The notes under the pieces are model-generated. The model saw only the letters and a list, made by a program, of their open reading frames with translations, was not told the DNA's origin and did no database searches. A stretch of 64,000 nt of DNA from Vibrio azureus (GTDB taxonomy: Bacteria; Pseudomonadota; Gammaproteobacteria; Enterobacterales; Vibrionaceae), in NCBI RefSeq assembly GCF_002849855.1, contig NZ_CP018617.1, positions 248,001 to 312,000 on the forward strand, written 5' to 3'. The position numbers and the translations under genes were made by a program. This document shows positions 10,025-19,097 of this stretch, piece by piece (positions within the stretch are counted from its first letter, which is position 1; the number at the start of each line of letters is the position of its first letter).

Positions 10025-10054
10025 TGTGTGCTCCTCGATATTGAGGAGCACACA
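10025..10054 (+). promoter_or_regulatory. Strong intercistronic hairpin
   Basis: TGTGTGCTCCTC and GAGGAGCACACA form a perfect 12-bp stem with a 6-nt loop between the aminotransferase stop and the next start at 10068. There is no T-run, so mRNA processing, stabilisation or partial attenuation is more likely than full termination. Confidence 0.65.
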
Positions 10055-10067
10055 AACAGGTATCACT

Positions 10068-10997
10068 ATGTTAAACAAGGTATTTAAGCGCTGCTTAGCA
10101 AAAGGAATGATCTCGTTATTGCTCTTTTCACCCTTAGCTTTAGCCGATGATGTGAGAGATATTCAAGAGCGAGGAGTGTTGCGTCATATTGGCGTTTCAT
10201 ACGCAAATTTTGTCTCTCATATTGAGCAGGGCAAAATCCAAACGCTAGCAGGCTTAGATGTCGAAATTATCAAAGGTTTTGCAACCTCACTTGGTGTGCG
10301 CTACGAATATGTTCCAGCTCAATGGAATAACGTGATTGGCAAATTAGTTGGTCATCATGTCGAATATAAAAATAAAGACATTGCCATAGGGCAAGCGATG
10401 GCAATCGAAGGAGATTTGATCGCCAATGGAGTAACGATTCTTGATTGGCGAAAAGAGGTCATTGCCTTTTCAGATGATTATTTTCCATCTGGCGTATGGC
10501 TAGTGGCTCGTACCGATTCTTCGATGAAACCGATCAAGCCGACGGGCTCGATCCAAAAAGATATTCGTCAAGTAAAGGGTTTGCTAAAAGGTCGAACCGT
10601 ACTGGCGATGGAGCACTCTTGTCTTGATCCAAACCTTTATGATCTGTACGAAACACAGGCCGATATTATCTTCCCAGATGGTCGTCGTCACCTTAATGAA
10701 ATGGTGCCAGCGATCATGAAAAATGATGCGGAGAGCACCTTGCTTGATGTCGCAGACACGTTAATTGCAATGGAGAAATGGCCAGGTGAAATTAAAGTGA
10801 TTGGTCCTATTTCAGAGCATCAAAGAATGGCTGTGGCATTTCGTCATAATTCGCCAGAGCTTAGAATAGCGTTTAACCAATACTTAAATAAGATTAAGCA
10901 AGATGGAACCTATCAGGAACTGGTTGAAAAATACTACCCCTCCATCTTCTATTTTTATAATGACTACTTCTTGGTAAATAGTAAGAACGAGTTATGA
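10068..10997 (+). CDS. Periplasmic solute-binding protein, family 3 type
   Basis: 309 aa from ATG 10068; the open frame begins at 10026 but the signal peptide starts here (MLNKVFKRCLAKGMISLLLFSPLALA). The family 3 fold starts with DIQERGVLRHIGVSYANFV and shows GLDVEIIKGFATSLGVRYEYVP, the usual first-lobe motif. The end IKQDGTYQELVEKYYPS is also typical. No permease or ATPase gene is nearby; instead the stop codon overlaps the start of a membrane GGDEF/EAL gene by ATGA. It is therefore more likely a ligand receptor feeding the diguanylate enzyme than a transport component. That functional link is inference from gene order. Confidence 0.85.
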   Translation: MLNKVFKRCLAKGMISLLLFSPLALADDVRDIQERGVLRHIGVSYANFVSHIEQGKIQTLAGLDVEIIKGFATSLGVRYEYVPAQWNNVIGKLVGHHVEYKNKDIAIGQAMAIEGDLIANGVTILDWRKEVIAFSDDYFPSGVWLVARTDSSMKPIKPTGSIQKDIRQVKGLLKGRTVLAMEHSCLDPNLYDLYETQADIIFPDGRRHLNEMVPAIMKNDAESTLLDVADTLIAMEKWPGEIKVIGPISEHQRMAVAFRHNSPELRIAFNQYLNKIKQDGTYQELVEKYYPSIFYFYNDYFLVNSKNEL

Positions 10998-13336
10998 AAA
11001 AGCTTGTAAAAAAAATATCAAGTACACGAATAATTATCATATGTGCTGGCTTAATCTCGATGTATTTAGCCACCATTATTACGGTGACTGGCCTAGGTCA
11101 AAATAAATTAAAAGACTCCCAGCATCGTGAACTGGGCTTACAAGTAAAAAGTTATGCGGGAAGGCTTGATAGTGTATTAACCATTGCGAAGGAAGACATG
11201 ATTCACCTGTCTACGGATAAAACACTGCAAACCTTCTTTGCCAACCTCGCCTCAGGCATGTCAATGGAGTATGGCTTGGGCGCGAGCGTGATCAACCTGA
11301 AGAGAAAACTGAAAGCGAAATCACAAACAAAGCTTAAGAATGATCAGCACTTATATCAGAAGCTTATCTTGATTGGTCTAGATGGCAAAGTCATTGCTTC
11401 GACGGGCACGAGGGGGACGCGATTATTGGCGATTGATAAACCATCGAATCAACAGCCCCTTAAATTATCTAAAAAACTGCAGATCGTAGAAGAAGGAGAG
11501 AAAAAGTACATTCGGTTGGCTCAAACCGTGCTCTTCTCGGGAAAACGCGTTGGCTACTTGATCGCAGATCTTAACCAGAGTGCAATCATCGACTCATTAA
11601 ACAAGCCTGATGAAAACAGACAAAATAGCCGATTAGTGCTCAGGCTAGGTGAAGCAGAAATGCTTCTATGGAACTTGAACCATTATGATAATTCTGAGCA
11701 AAGCCGTGCAACTTTAGACAAATTAGGCAGCGACTTACAAGAAAGCATCTATTTTGCTGTGCCTGATGAGAAGAACCAATACACTTTGATGGCTTGGTTT
11801 GAGCCCTTTAACAAGCGAGATCTTTACACCTCAAAGCTATTTATCACGATACTCAGTGTTATTGCCATATTAATGGTTGCAGGTTTATTGTATGCGTTCT
11901 ATCTCAATAACACACGAGTAGAACTGAAGATTAAGTTGGAGGAAGAAAAGCATCGTAAAGACTTTCTTTCTCAACAAAACGAACGTTTAACTCAAGAAAT
12001 TGAGCGACGTAAGTTCTCGGAAACAGAGCTGGCTTTTTTAGCCAAACATGACGCATTAACGGGTTTACCTAATCGTTTACACGGCTCCGAGCGGTTGAGC
12101 TTTGAGCTTTCTCGAGCCAGTCATAGCGGCGCTAAAGTATTAGTGATGTTCATTGATTTGGACCATTTTAAGCAAATCAATGATTCAATGGGTCATTTTG
12201 TTGGCGATGAAGTACTTAAATTAGCGGTGAAACGTCTAAAACAGACCTTACGAGAAACGGACTTTTTAGCCAGAATTGGAGGAGATGAATTCCTTCTCAT
12301 TGTTCCTGAGATGCAAAGTACAGAAAACACCAAACATTTTGCAGCAAAAGTATTATCGGCCTTTCAACAGCCATTTATGTGGCACAATCATGAATTCTTT
12401 TTATCTGCCAGCATAGGAATGTCTGTGTTTCCTGATGATGGTGACAAGGTAGAGCAGTTATTGGCCTGCGCTGATATGGCAATGTACCGTGCGAAACAAG
12501 AAGGGCGTAATGCTTTTTGTTTTTATAACCATAATATGAACCAGGATTTACAGCGTTTTCTTACTTTAGAGAAATGCCTACGTCAGGCAATCGTGTACGA
12601 ACAACTCAGCTTATATTATCAACCTATTATTGACTTACGCAGTGGTAGAATTGTTGGTGCAGAAGCCTTGATGCGTTGGAATGATGTCAAGCTGGGGTCA
12701 GTCAGCCCTGATGAATTTATCTCAGTTGCAGAAAAAAATGGTTTGATACACCAATTAGGTGATTTTGCGATTCGACACGCTTGTCACCAAGCAGCACGAT
12801 GGCAATCTATTGCCCCCATATCGATCTCGGTGAATTTTTCCAGTGTGCAGTTTAGATATTGTGAGCGGTTACTGGATCAAATCAAACACCACCTCAGTGA
12901 ATCTGGTTTACCCGCAGACAAGTTCGATATTGAAGTAACCGAAGGTTTATTATTCAGTGATACGAAAGAGCTCAAAGGCTTATTGGATGATCTTAAAGCA
13001 TTGGGAGCAAAGTTGGTTATCGATGATTTTGGCACGGGCTATTCGGCACTGAGTTATTTACAAAAATTCCCATTTGATCGTCTCAAGATAGATCGAAGCT
13101 TTATGCAAAATATGTTTGAAAACGATTCTGACCGTGCGTTAGTCAAAGTGATTATTGCGATGGCGCAAGCGTTGAAACTTGAAATTGTTGCGGAAGGCAT
13201 TGAAGAAAAGCGGCATCTGGAATACTTACAAAACTTAAATTGTGAGTTTGGCCAAGGTTTTTACTTTAGCCAACCATTGCCCGCTGAAGAATTTGAGCGA
13301 CTACTTAAGCATTCAAAGGAAGAGTGTTTGGTTTAA
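10994..13336 (+). CDS. Membrane sensor with GGDEF and EAL domains (c-di-GMP turnover)
   Basis: 780 aa. The first membrane helix is at residues about 10-30, a periplasmic sensor region spans about 35-275, and the second helix is at about 278-302 (LFITILSVIAILMVAGLLYAFYL). A coiled coil leads to the GGDEF domain with an intact GGDEF at residues 429-433 and an RxxD inhibitory site (RETD, 420-423) five residues earlier. The EAL domain has an intact EAL at 557-559 and the DDFGTGYS and EGIEE motifs. Both domains look catalytically competent. It overlaps the binding-protein gene by 4 bp, so the two are probably translated together and may form a receptor pair controlling c-di-GMP. Confidence 0.93.
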   Translation: MKKLVKKISSTRIIIICAGLISMYLATIITVTGLGQNKLKDSQHRELGLQVKSYAGRLDSVLTIAKEDMIHLSTDKTLQTFFANLASGMSMEYGLGASVINLKRKLKAKSQTKLKNDQHLYQKLILIGLDGKVIASTGTRGTRLLAIDKPSNQQPLKLSKKLQIVEEGEKKYIRLAQTVLFSGKRVGYLIADLNQSAIIDSLNKPDENRQNSRLVLRLGEAEMLLWNLNHYDNSEQSRATLDKLGSDLQESIYFAVPDEKNQYTLMAWFEPFNKRDLYTSKLFITILSVIAILMVAGLLYAFYLNNTRVELKIKLEEEKHRKDFLSQQNERLTQEIERRKFSETELAFLAKHDALTGLPNRLHGSERLSFELSRASHSGAKVLVMFIDLDHFKQINDSMGHFVGDEVLKLAVKRLKQTLRETDFLARIGGDEFLLIVPEMQSTENTKHFAAKVLSAFQQPFMWHNHEFFLSASIGMSVFPDDGDKVEQLLACADMAMYRAKQEGRNAFCFYNHNMNQDLQRFLTLEKCLRQAIVYEQLSLYYQPIIDLRSGRIVGAEALMRWNDVKLGSVSPDEFISVAEKNGLIHQLGDFAIRHACHQAARWQSIAPISISVNFSSVQFRYCERLLDQIKHHLSESGLPADKFDIEVTEGLLFSDTKELKGLLDDLKALGAKLVIDDFGTGYSALSYLQKFPFDRLKIDRSFMQNMFENDSDRALVKVIIAMAQALKLEIVAEGIEEKRHLEYLQNLNCEFGQGFYFSQPLPAEEFERLLKHSKEECLV

Positions 13337-13574
13337 AATCAATGAATTAGCTTCATGATTTATTATTTGTGCCCTGAGTTCATTAATGTTTTTCCACCTT
13401 GAGGGATAATCGTTATTTCTTGCTTCAATTACACTGTGTCCATATCAACGAAAAGCACACAAGTTCAGGTATCGCCTCTGCTGGTTAATGATTCACCTCA
13501 TTCAATGAACGGATGTTCGGGAGGATCGAAGTAGGGCGTCGATACATCATCAGAATCGAAAGAAGGAAAAGCGA

Positions 13575-14768
13575 ATGTCTGCTGACTTTTACCAACAAAT
13601 TGCCCAGCAAATTGAAGATGTGAAAGAAGAAGGTTTATATAAATCTGAGCGTATCATCACTTCACAGCAGCAAGCGGCAGTGAAAATTTCCACGGGTGAA
13701 GAAGTATTAAACTTCTGTGCTAATAACTACTTAGGTCTTGCAAACCACCCTGAGTTAATTGAAGCCGGTAAAGCAGGCATGGAAGCACATGGCTTTGGTA
13801 TGGCTTCTGTTCGTTTCATTTGTGGTACACAAGACATTCATAAAGAGCTAGAGCAGAAACTGTCTAAGTTTTTAGGCAAAGAAGATACCATTCTTTACAC
13901 CTCATGTTTTGATGCCAATACTGGTTTGTTTGAGACCATTTTGGGTAAAGAAGACGCGATCATTTCTGATGCGTTAAACCACGCTTCGATTATTGATGGG
14001 GTTCGTCTATGTAAAGCGATGCGTTTCCGTTACGCAAATAACAACATGGAAGAACTTGAACAACAATTGATCGCGGCAAAAGAAGCGGGCGCTCGCCATA
14101 TTCTAATCGTTACTGACGGTGTCTTTTCTATGGACGGCGTGGTTGCGAACTTGCCCGTGATCTGTGACCTTGCAGACAAATACGGCGCATTGACCATGGT
14201 TGATGACTCACACGCAGTCGGTTTTATGGGCAAAACAGGTGCAGGGACACACGAGCACCATAACGTTGTTGACCGTATCGACATTATTACAGGCACACTC
14301 GGCAAAGCGATGGGTGGTGCTTCAGGCGGTTATACTTCAGGTAAAAAAGAAGTGATCGACTGGTTACGTCAGCGTTCTCGTCCATACCTATTCTCTAACT
14401 CGGTGGCTCCTGCGATCGTTAATGCATCTATCCGCGTGTTGGACTTACTTGAAGAGAGCGGTGACTTACGTGACCGTCTATGGGAAAACGCAGCGCATTT
14501 CCGTGCTCGTATGGAAGGTGCAGGCTTTACAATGGGCGGAGCTGATCATGCGATCATTCCAATCATGCTGGGTGATGCAAAAGTAGCTGCAGAGTTTGCT
14601 GAACGTGCTCTAGAGAAAGGCATCTACGTGATTGGGTTCTCATTCCCAGTCGTACCAAAAGGTCAAGCTCGTATCCGTACCCAAATGTCTGCGGCACATT
14701 CTCGTGAGCAGTTGGATCGTGCTATCGATGCGTTCATCCAAGTTGGTAAGGACATGGGCATCATCTAA
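13575..14768 (+). CDS. kbl: 2-amino-3-ketobutyrate CoA ligase (glycine C-acetyltransferase)
   Basis: 397 aa, essentially the E. coli length. A PLP enzyme of the alpha-oxoamine synthase family: [17 protein letters not shown] at the start, [10 protein letters not shown] for the cofactor, and the Schiff-base lysine in [14 protein letters not shown]. It splits 2-amino-3-oxobutanoate with CoA into glycine and acetyl-CoA, taking the product of Tdh. The start has a GAAGGAAAA ribosome site. It is 37 bp upstream of tdh in the same operon. The 240 bp before it (13337-13574) contain no gene and should hold the promoter. Confidence 0.97.
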   Translation: MSADFYQQIAQQIEDVKEEGLYKSERIITSQQQAAVKISTGEEVLNFCANNYLGLANHPELIEAGKAGMEAHGFGMASVRFICGTQDIHKELEQKLSKFLGKEDTILYTSCFDANTGLFETILGKEDAIISDALNHASIIDGVRLCKAMRFRYANNNMEELEQQLIAAKEAGARHILIVTDGVFSMDGVVANLPVICDLADKYGALTMVDDSHAVGFMGKTGAGTHEHHNVVDRIDIITGTLGKAMGGASGGYTSGKKEVIDWLRQRSRPYLFSNSVAPAIVNASIRVLDLLEESGDLRDRLWENAAHFRARMEGAGFTMGGADHAIIPIMLGDAKVAAEFAERALEKGIYVIGFSFPVVPKGQARIRTQMSAAHSREQLDRAIDAFIQVGKDMGII

Positions 14769-14805
14769 GATTCTAGGACCTAGGATCTTGAGTTAAGGTT
14801 ATATT

Positions 14806-15837
14806 ATGAAGATTAAAGCGCTATCAAAGCTAAAGCCTGAAGAAGGCATCTGGATGACCGAGGTTGAGAAACCGGAAATGGGTCATAACGACATTCTGAT
14901 CAAAATCAAGAAAACCGCCATCTGCGGGACAGACGTGCATATTTACAATTGGGATGAATGGTCACAAAAGACAATTCCAGTTCCTATGGTTGTTGGCCAT
15001 GAGTACGTCGGTGAAGTTGTGGCGATTGGTCAGGAAGTACGTGGCTTTGAGATTGGTGATCGTGTTTCTGGTGAAGGTCACATTACATGTGGTCATTGCC
15101 GTAACTGTCGTGGTGGTCGTACTCATTTATGTCGTAATACCATCGGCGTGGGTGTAAACCGTGAAGGTGCCTTTGCAGAGTACCTTGTGATCCCAGCCTT
15201 TAATGCTTTTAAGATCCCGGAAGGTATTTCTGATGATCTTGCATCGATCTTTGACCCGTTTGGTAACGCGGTACACACTGCGTTGTCGTTTGATCTCGTC
15301 GGCGAAGATGTCCTAATCACAGGGGCAGGCCCAATTGGCATTATGGCGGCAGCTGTTGCGAAACATGTAGGTGCTCGCCATGTTGTTATTACAGACATTA
15401 ATGAATACCGTCTGGATCTTGCACGTAAGATGGGTGTCACGCGTGCAGTCAATGTCGCAGAAGAGAAATTAGAAGACGTGATGTCAGAACTTGGTATGAC
15501 AGAAGGGTTTGATGTTGGTCTAGAAATGTCTGGTAACCCATCTGCGTTTAACTCCATGTTAACCACCATGAATCACGGTGGTCGTATTGCGCTGTTGGGT
15601 ATTCCACCATCAGACATGGGCATCGACTGGAACCAAGTGATCTTCAAAGGTTTGATCATCAAAGGTATCTACGGCCGCGAAATGTTCGAAACCTGGTACA
15701 AGATGGCTTCTTTGATTCAATCTGGCTTAGATCTCTCACCGATCATCACCCATCACTACAAGATTGATGACTTCCAAGAAGGCTTCGATGTCATGCGTAG
15801 CGGGGCTTCCGGCAAGGTTATCCTTGATTGGGAATAG
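14806..15837 (+). CDS. tdh: L-threonine 3-dehydrogenase
   Basis: 343 aa zinc-dependent medium-chain dehydrogenase. The catalytic zinc cysteine is in [15 protein letters not shown], the structural zinc site in [15 protein letters not shown], and the NAD-binding glycine motif in [14 protein letters not shown]. It oxidises L-threonine to 2-amino-3-oxobutanoate for Kbl. The reading frame is complete, so the integration just downstream has left the enzyme whole. A second copy of its last 45 codons lies at 51785-51986, at the far side of the prophage. The left or the right copy could be the original chromosomal end. Confidence 0.97.
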   Translation: MKIKALSKLKPEEGIWMTEVEKPEMGHNDILIKIKKTAICGTDVHIYNWDEWSQKTIPVPMVVGHEYVGEVVAIGQEVRGFEIGDRVSGEGHITCGHCRNCRGGRTHLCRNTIGVGVNREGAFAEYLVIPAFNAFKIPEGISDDLASIFDPFGNAVHTALSFDLVGEDVLITGAGPIGIMAAAVAKHVGARHVVITDINEYRLDLARKMGVTRAVNVAEEKLEDVMSELGMTEGFDVGLEMSGNPSAFNSMLTTMNHGGRIALLGIPPSDMGIDWNQVIFKGLIIKGIYGREMFETWYKMASLIQSGLDLSPIITHHYKIDDFQEGFDVMRSGASGKVILDWE

Positions 15838-15904
15838 GCAAAATTAGCTCCTAAATAGCAAAAGGCGACAGTGTAAATTGTCGCCTTTTTTACGTCTAAA
15901 ACCG
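15703..15904 (+). repeat. 202-bp direct repeat, left copy (tdh 3' end plus terminator)
   Basis: This stretch matches 51785-51986 base for base except one difference (C at 15726, T at 51808). It covers the last 45 codons of tdh, the stop and the terminator. The copies flank the prophage in direct orientation. Confidence 0.95.
15861..15892 (+). terminator. Rho-independent terminator of kbl-tdh
   Basis: AAAAGGCGAC pairs with GTCGCCTTTT across a 10-nt loop and continues in Ts. An identical terminator is carried by the right-hand copy of the repeat. Confidence 0.92.
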
Positions 15905-15917
15905 ATAAATAACGCTC

Positions 15918-15942
15918 TATTACAGTGGCTGCCGCCATTTTG
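15918..15942 (+). other. Candidate attL core (25-bp repeat next to integrase)
   Basis: Twenty-five bases beginning TATTACAGTGGCTGCC are repeated exactly at 53503-53527. The copy abuts the 3' end of the integrase gene, which is the usual place for an attachment site in P2/HP1-type prophages. The following bases (CGCCATTTTGTCGCCA, 15933-15948) resemble two sites near the phage right end at 51638-51657 and 51704-51722. Confidence 0.75.
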
Positions 15943-15948
15943 TCGCCA

Positions 15949-16986
15949 CTAATTCTCTAAAGGATTGAGGTGAACAGCTTGTATTAAATGCTCTGGAGCA
16001 AAATGAGAATACGCCATTGTCTGCTCAATTTTTGTGTGGCCGAGAATACGCTGCAGCACTAAAATATCTCCTTTATTCATCATAAAATGCGAAGCAAAAG
16101 TATGCCGTAGAACATGGGTCGCTTGCCCATTCGGAACGTGCTCAGGTAAGGCTCTTTTTATGTAACGCCAAGCATCTTTGTAACTGGTGTTAAATATGTC
16201 ATGGTCACTCACCGCTATATCTAAAATCTCTTGATATAAAGATGGTGAGATAGGCACACTGCGATTCCTTTTCCCTTTTGTGTCGGTATAAGTCAACTTG
16301 AGCTCGGTTATTTGTGTGCGAGTTAAAGTGAGTGCCTCACTGATTCGTGCACCGGTGGCTAAGCAAATTTTTGCGATGACAATAATTTGTGGGATTGATG
16401 CCTTGATAACTCGATTGCAGTTCTGCAGATTGTCAAAAAACTCTTCGATTTGTGGCTTGGTTAGATAGGCAAGATGCTTTTCACTGGTTTTGATAGGTTC
16501 GATCGCTTCAAGTGGGTTGGGGTATTTCCATTGATTGTACTTAATCAACTTCTTGAACATGCCCTTTAGATAAATCAGCTCAAGGTTGTGTGTGGTTGGG
16601 GATATCTCGATGGATTTATTCTTACCCCGATAGGGGATTCGAGCTGCCCGATACGCTAGGTAGTCTCGCTCTTTAAACTGGCAGGCAATTGGGTTACCCA
16701 ACTCTTCAATTGTTTTAGATATGAGGTCTCTGGCTTGCTTGCCTGACTTTAAAGTATGGCCATGGATGGTCCACCAAGTTTCCAAAAGCTCACTCATTCT
16801 TCGGTTATCCGGTTTAATACCCATCCAGGGCTTATCGTCAATTTCCTTCATCGTGTGAAGCTCAAAGGCTTTGGCTTCACCTTTGGTGGTAAACCTTTTG
16901 CGCACACGCTTACCGGTGCGGCCGTATGGGTAACATTCGCAAAGCCAGGGTTTCTTAGAACCGTCTTTTAAGTTTCTGATAGACAT
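15949..16986 (-). CDS. int: Tyrosine-recombinase prophage integrase
   Basis: 345 aa with an N-terminal arm-binding region (SIRNLKDGSKKPWLCECYPYGRTGKRVRKRF), a SAM-like core-binding domain and the catalytic domain. Catalytic residues: Arg in ATGARISEALTL, HVLRHTFASHF (H-x-x-R) and the nucleophile Tyr in QTMAYSHFAPEH. It integrates and excises the prophage. The gene points towards attL and its stop touches the site, as in the HP1 and K139 group. A LexA-type box lies 18 bp upstream of the start codon, suggesting SOS control. It diverges from the OLD nuclease gene. Confidence 0.95.
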   Translation of the reverse strand: MSIRNLKDGSKKPWLCECYPYGRTGKRVRKRFTTKGEAKAFELHTMKEIDDKPWMGIKPDNRRMSELLETWWTIHGHTLKSGKQARDLISKTIEELGNPIACQFKERDYLAYRAARIPYRGKNKSIEISPTTHNLELIYLKGMFKKLIKYNQWKYPNPLEAIEPIKTSEKHLAYLTKPQIEEFFDNLQNCNRVIKASIPQIIVIAKICLATGARISEALTLTRTQITELKLTYTDTKGKRNRSVPISPSLYQEILDIAVSDHDIFNTSYKDAWRYIKRALPEHVPNGQATHVLRHTFASHFMMNKGDILVLQRILGHTKIEQTMAYSHFAPEHLIQAVHLNPLEN

Positions 16987-17004
16987 AGGATACTTGAATT
17001 AATA

Positions 17005-17020
17005 CTGTACATAAAAACAG
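17005..17020. promoter_or_regulatory. LexA-type box upstream of int
   Basis: CTGTACATAAAAACAG fits the CTGT-N8-ACAG consensus and is flanked by TA on the left, as in strong boxes. It lies 18-34 bp upstream of the int start codon. The divergent gap to the OLD gene (16987-17188) shows no gene. Confidence 0.6.
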
Positions 17021-17188
17021 TGTAATTCGTGGTGAGACGTGGTGCAATGTTTTGTTTCGCTTGGGGTAAACAGGTAGGAAATCATTAAATTAAGGTATTT
17101 TGTACTGTTTGTGGCGTTCTTGATGCGTGTCAATTAAACGGAGTGTTGTTCTGTATATTATCTGAATAATTTAACTGTTGGAAAATAT

Positions 17189-19006
17189 ATGAAAATCAGA
17201 AATGTAAAAATTGAAAACTTCCGTGGTATTACTAAGGCAGAGATTGATTTAAATAATTTTACTACTCTTGTTGGACCAAATAATATTGGGAAATCTACAA
17301 TCTTATCAGCTTTGAATCTAGTTTTAGATAACAAAAAACCCAAAGTGGAGGATTGGCCAGGTCAACAGCAAACTGACGAGATTATGTCTATTACTTGCAC
17401 ATTTGGTGAACTTGAAGAATGGGAACGTAATAAACCAGCTATCTCTCAACTTTTAAATGGGGATGAACTAATTTTAAAAATGGAGGCGTCTTGGGCTGAG
17501 AATACTGATTCGCCAACTTGTAGGTATTTAGTTCATCACGCCCCTACTACTACTCCTTTCACTGGTAAAACAATTACACAAGCACGCGCGGATGAAGAGC
17601 TCAGAGATATCCTGATTGAATGTGGTATAACATCAGCAGCTTTGTACAAAGAGAAGAAAAGTGAATTAGAGCACTATATGATCGCTAAATATCCTAATAT
17701 GATTACTTGTGAATTGGATTGGCATGAAAAAACGTTCGCAAACTCTCTTCAACAAGCAATACCTCATGTAATGTACGTGCCTGCAAGCTTCAAGATCGAA
17801 GATGAACTGAAAACTAATGGAACTTCTCCATTTGCATATTTATTTAAAAACAAACTTTTCCCAAAAGTTAAATCTGATGAATCATATTCTTTGTACATTG
17901 AGAAGGCACAAAAACTACAGGAAAAGCTTAAAGGTCAGGCTGAAGATGGCAGTGAGATTGATGGTTTGTCTGGAGCTCTTGAAGCTGTTTCTCAAACATT
18001 AAATGATATCTTGGACTTTGATACAAAAGTGAAATTAGCTGTTGGAGATATTGATATAGAGCCTCTGTTCATGAAAGCAGCGACATTTCTGATCGATGAA
18101 GAATTAGAAACTAGCCTGCAATATCAAGGTAGCGGTGTGCAAAGGGCATTAGCGTTTGCAATGCTAGAAAGTAATGCAGCCACTGAAGCCCAAGTCGACG
18201 GAGCTCAAAGAACAACGATTGTTTTGTATGAAGAACCTGAACTTTATATCCATCCTCATCTTATGCGCAGATTGAGAGATACACTTCAAACAAGATCATG
18301 TAATCCGCTTTGGCAAATAATTTGCTCAACTCATTCGCCATTTTTAATTGATTTAGCAAACAGGCCCGACTCGGTTAAATTAATCAAACGAGCAAACAAT
18401 AACGAGAGAGTCATTTCGCAGCTACCGAAAGAGTTATTCGAACAAAGTAGAGAATATGATGAAAAAGTAATGCTAAGAGCTGTTTTAGACTTTCATCCAT
18501 CAGTTTGTGAAAGTTTGTTCGCCAAACGAGTTGTAGTGGTTGAAGGTGATACCGAAGTAGCTGTATTTACTATGATTGATGAGTTAGTAAGAAAATTAGG
18601 TATTGAAGGTTCTAAGCACAAAGATACGACGGTTGTTTCAGCAGGTGGAAAATGGACGATTACAGCGATAGTTAAAGTTCTCAAAGGACTTGGTATAGAT
18701 TATAAAGTAATTCATGACACTGATCGAAAGGGTAAAACAGATGGCGAGCTTGCTCAATTAGGCAATCTACACCCTTTTAAGGCAAATGCTAAGATTAGAG
18801 AAGTAGCTTCAGCAGAAAACGTGTTTTTAGTAGAAGATACATTTGAGCACGTGCTATGGGATCCCCAGGTCGAAAGCATCAAATCGAGTAGTAAGCCTTT
18901 TCATTCTTGGAAGAAAATAAGGGAATTTTTAGATGATGAAAAAGATTTGTCTGACAGTAGTAAATCAACTTTAAGAGAGATTATTGAGTTTGCCTTCTGT
19001 GATTAA
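17189..19006 (+). CDS. OLD-family ATP-dependent nuclease (AAA ATPase + TOPRIM)
   Basis: 605 aa. The SMC/RecF-like ATPase half has Walker A GPNNIGKST at residues about 29-37, Walker B LYEEPELYIHP near 346 and the STHSP switch near 380. A TOPRIM nuclease domain follows from about residue 445 (VVVEGDTEVAVF, and the acidic HDTDRKGKTDGE near 510). This is the class 1/2 OLD architecture; P2 Old kills recBC cells and blocks lambda. It is more AT-rich than the structural genes and sits as cargo between int and the repressor. A TOPRIM nuclease in a prophage accessory slot is most simply explained as anti-phage defence. No adjacent UvrD-like helicase (GajB) is present, so it is not a complete Gabija system. 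Confidence 0.88.
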   Translation: MKIRNVKIENFRGITKAEIDLNNFTTLVGPNNIGKSTILSALNLVLDNKKPKVEDWPGQQQTDEIMSITCTFGELEEWERNKPAISQLLNGDELILKMEASWAENTDSPTCRYLVHHAPTTTPFTGKTITQARADEELRDILIECGITSAALYKEKKSELEHYMIAKYPNMITCELDWHEKTFANSLQQAIPHVMYVPASFKIEDELKTNGTSPFAYLFKNKLFPKVKSDESYSLYIEKAQKLQEKLKGQAEDGSEIDGLSGALEAVSQTLNDILDFDTKVKLAVGDIDIEPLFMKAATFLIDEELETSLQYQGSGVQRALAFAMLESNAATEAQVDGAQRTTIVLYEEPELYIHPHLMRRLRDTLQTRSCNPLWQIICSTHSPFLIDLANRPDSVKLIKRANNNERVISQLPKELFEQSREYDEKVMLRAVLDFHPSVCESLFAKRVVVVEGDTEVAVFTMIDELVRKLGIEGSKHKDTTVVSAGGKWTITAIVKVLKGLGIDYKVIHDTDRKGKTDGELAQLGNLHPFKANAKIREVASAENVFLVEDTFEHVLWDPQVESIKSSSKPFHSWKKIREFLDDEKDLSDSSKSTLREIIEFAFCD

Positions 19007-19054
19007 TATTCACAAGCCAAAAAGTAAAATTCTTGCTCCAAGCTAATTAAAGAG

Positions 19055-19091
19055 AGTAAAGGCTAATTTATACTAGCTGTTAGCCTTTACT
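19055..19091. terminator. Bidirectional hairpin between convergent OLD and WYL-BRCT genes
   Basis: AGTAAAGGCTAA and TTAGCCTTTACT form a perfect 12-bp stem with a 13-nt loop, placed between two genes that converge. T-rich sequence on either side is modest. Confidence 0.65.
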
Positions 19092-19097
19092 GGTTTA

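Noticed and set aside
15850..16000. tRNA gene as phage attachment site
   Set aside because: No tRNA-like cloverleaf or anticodon arm was seen near either att copy; the target is the intergenic region behind tdh.
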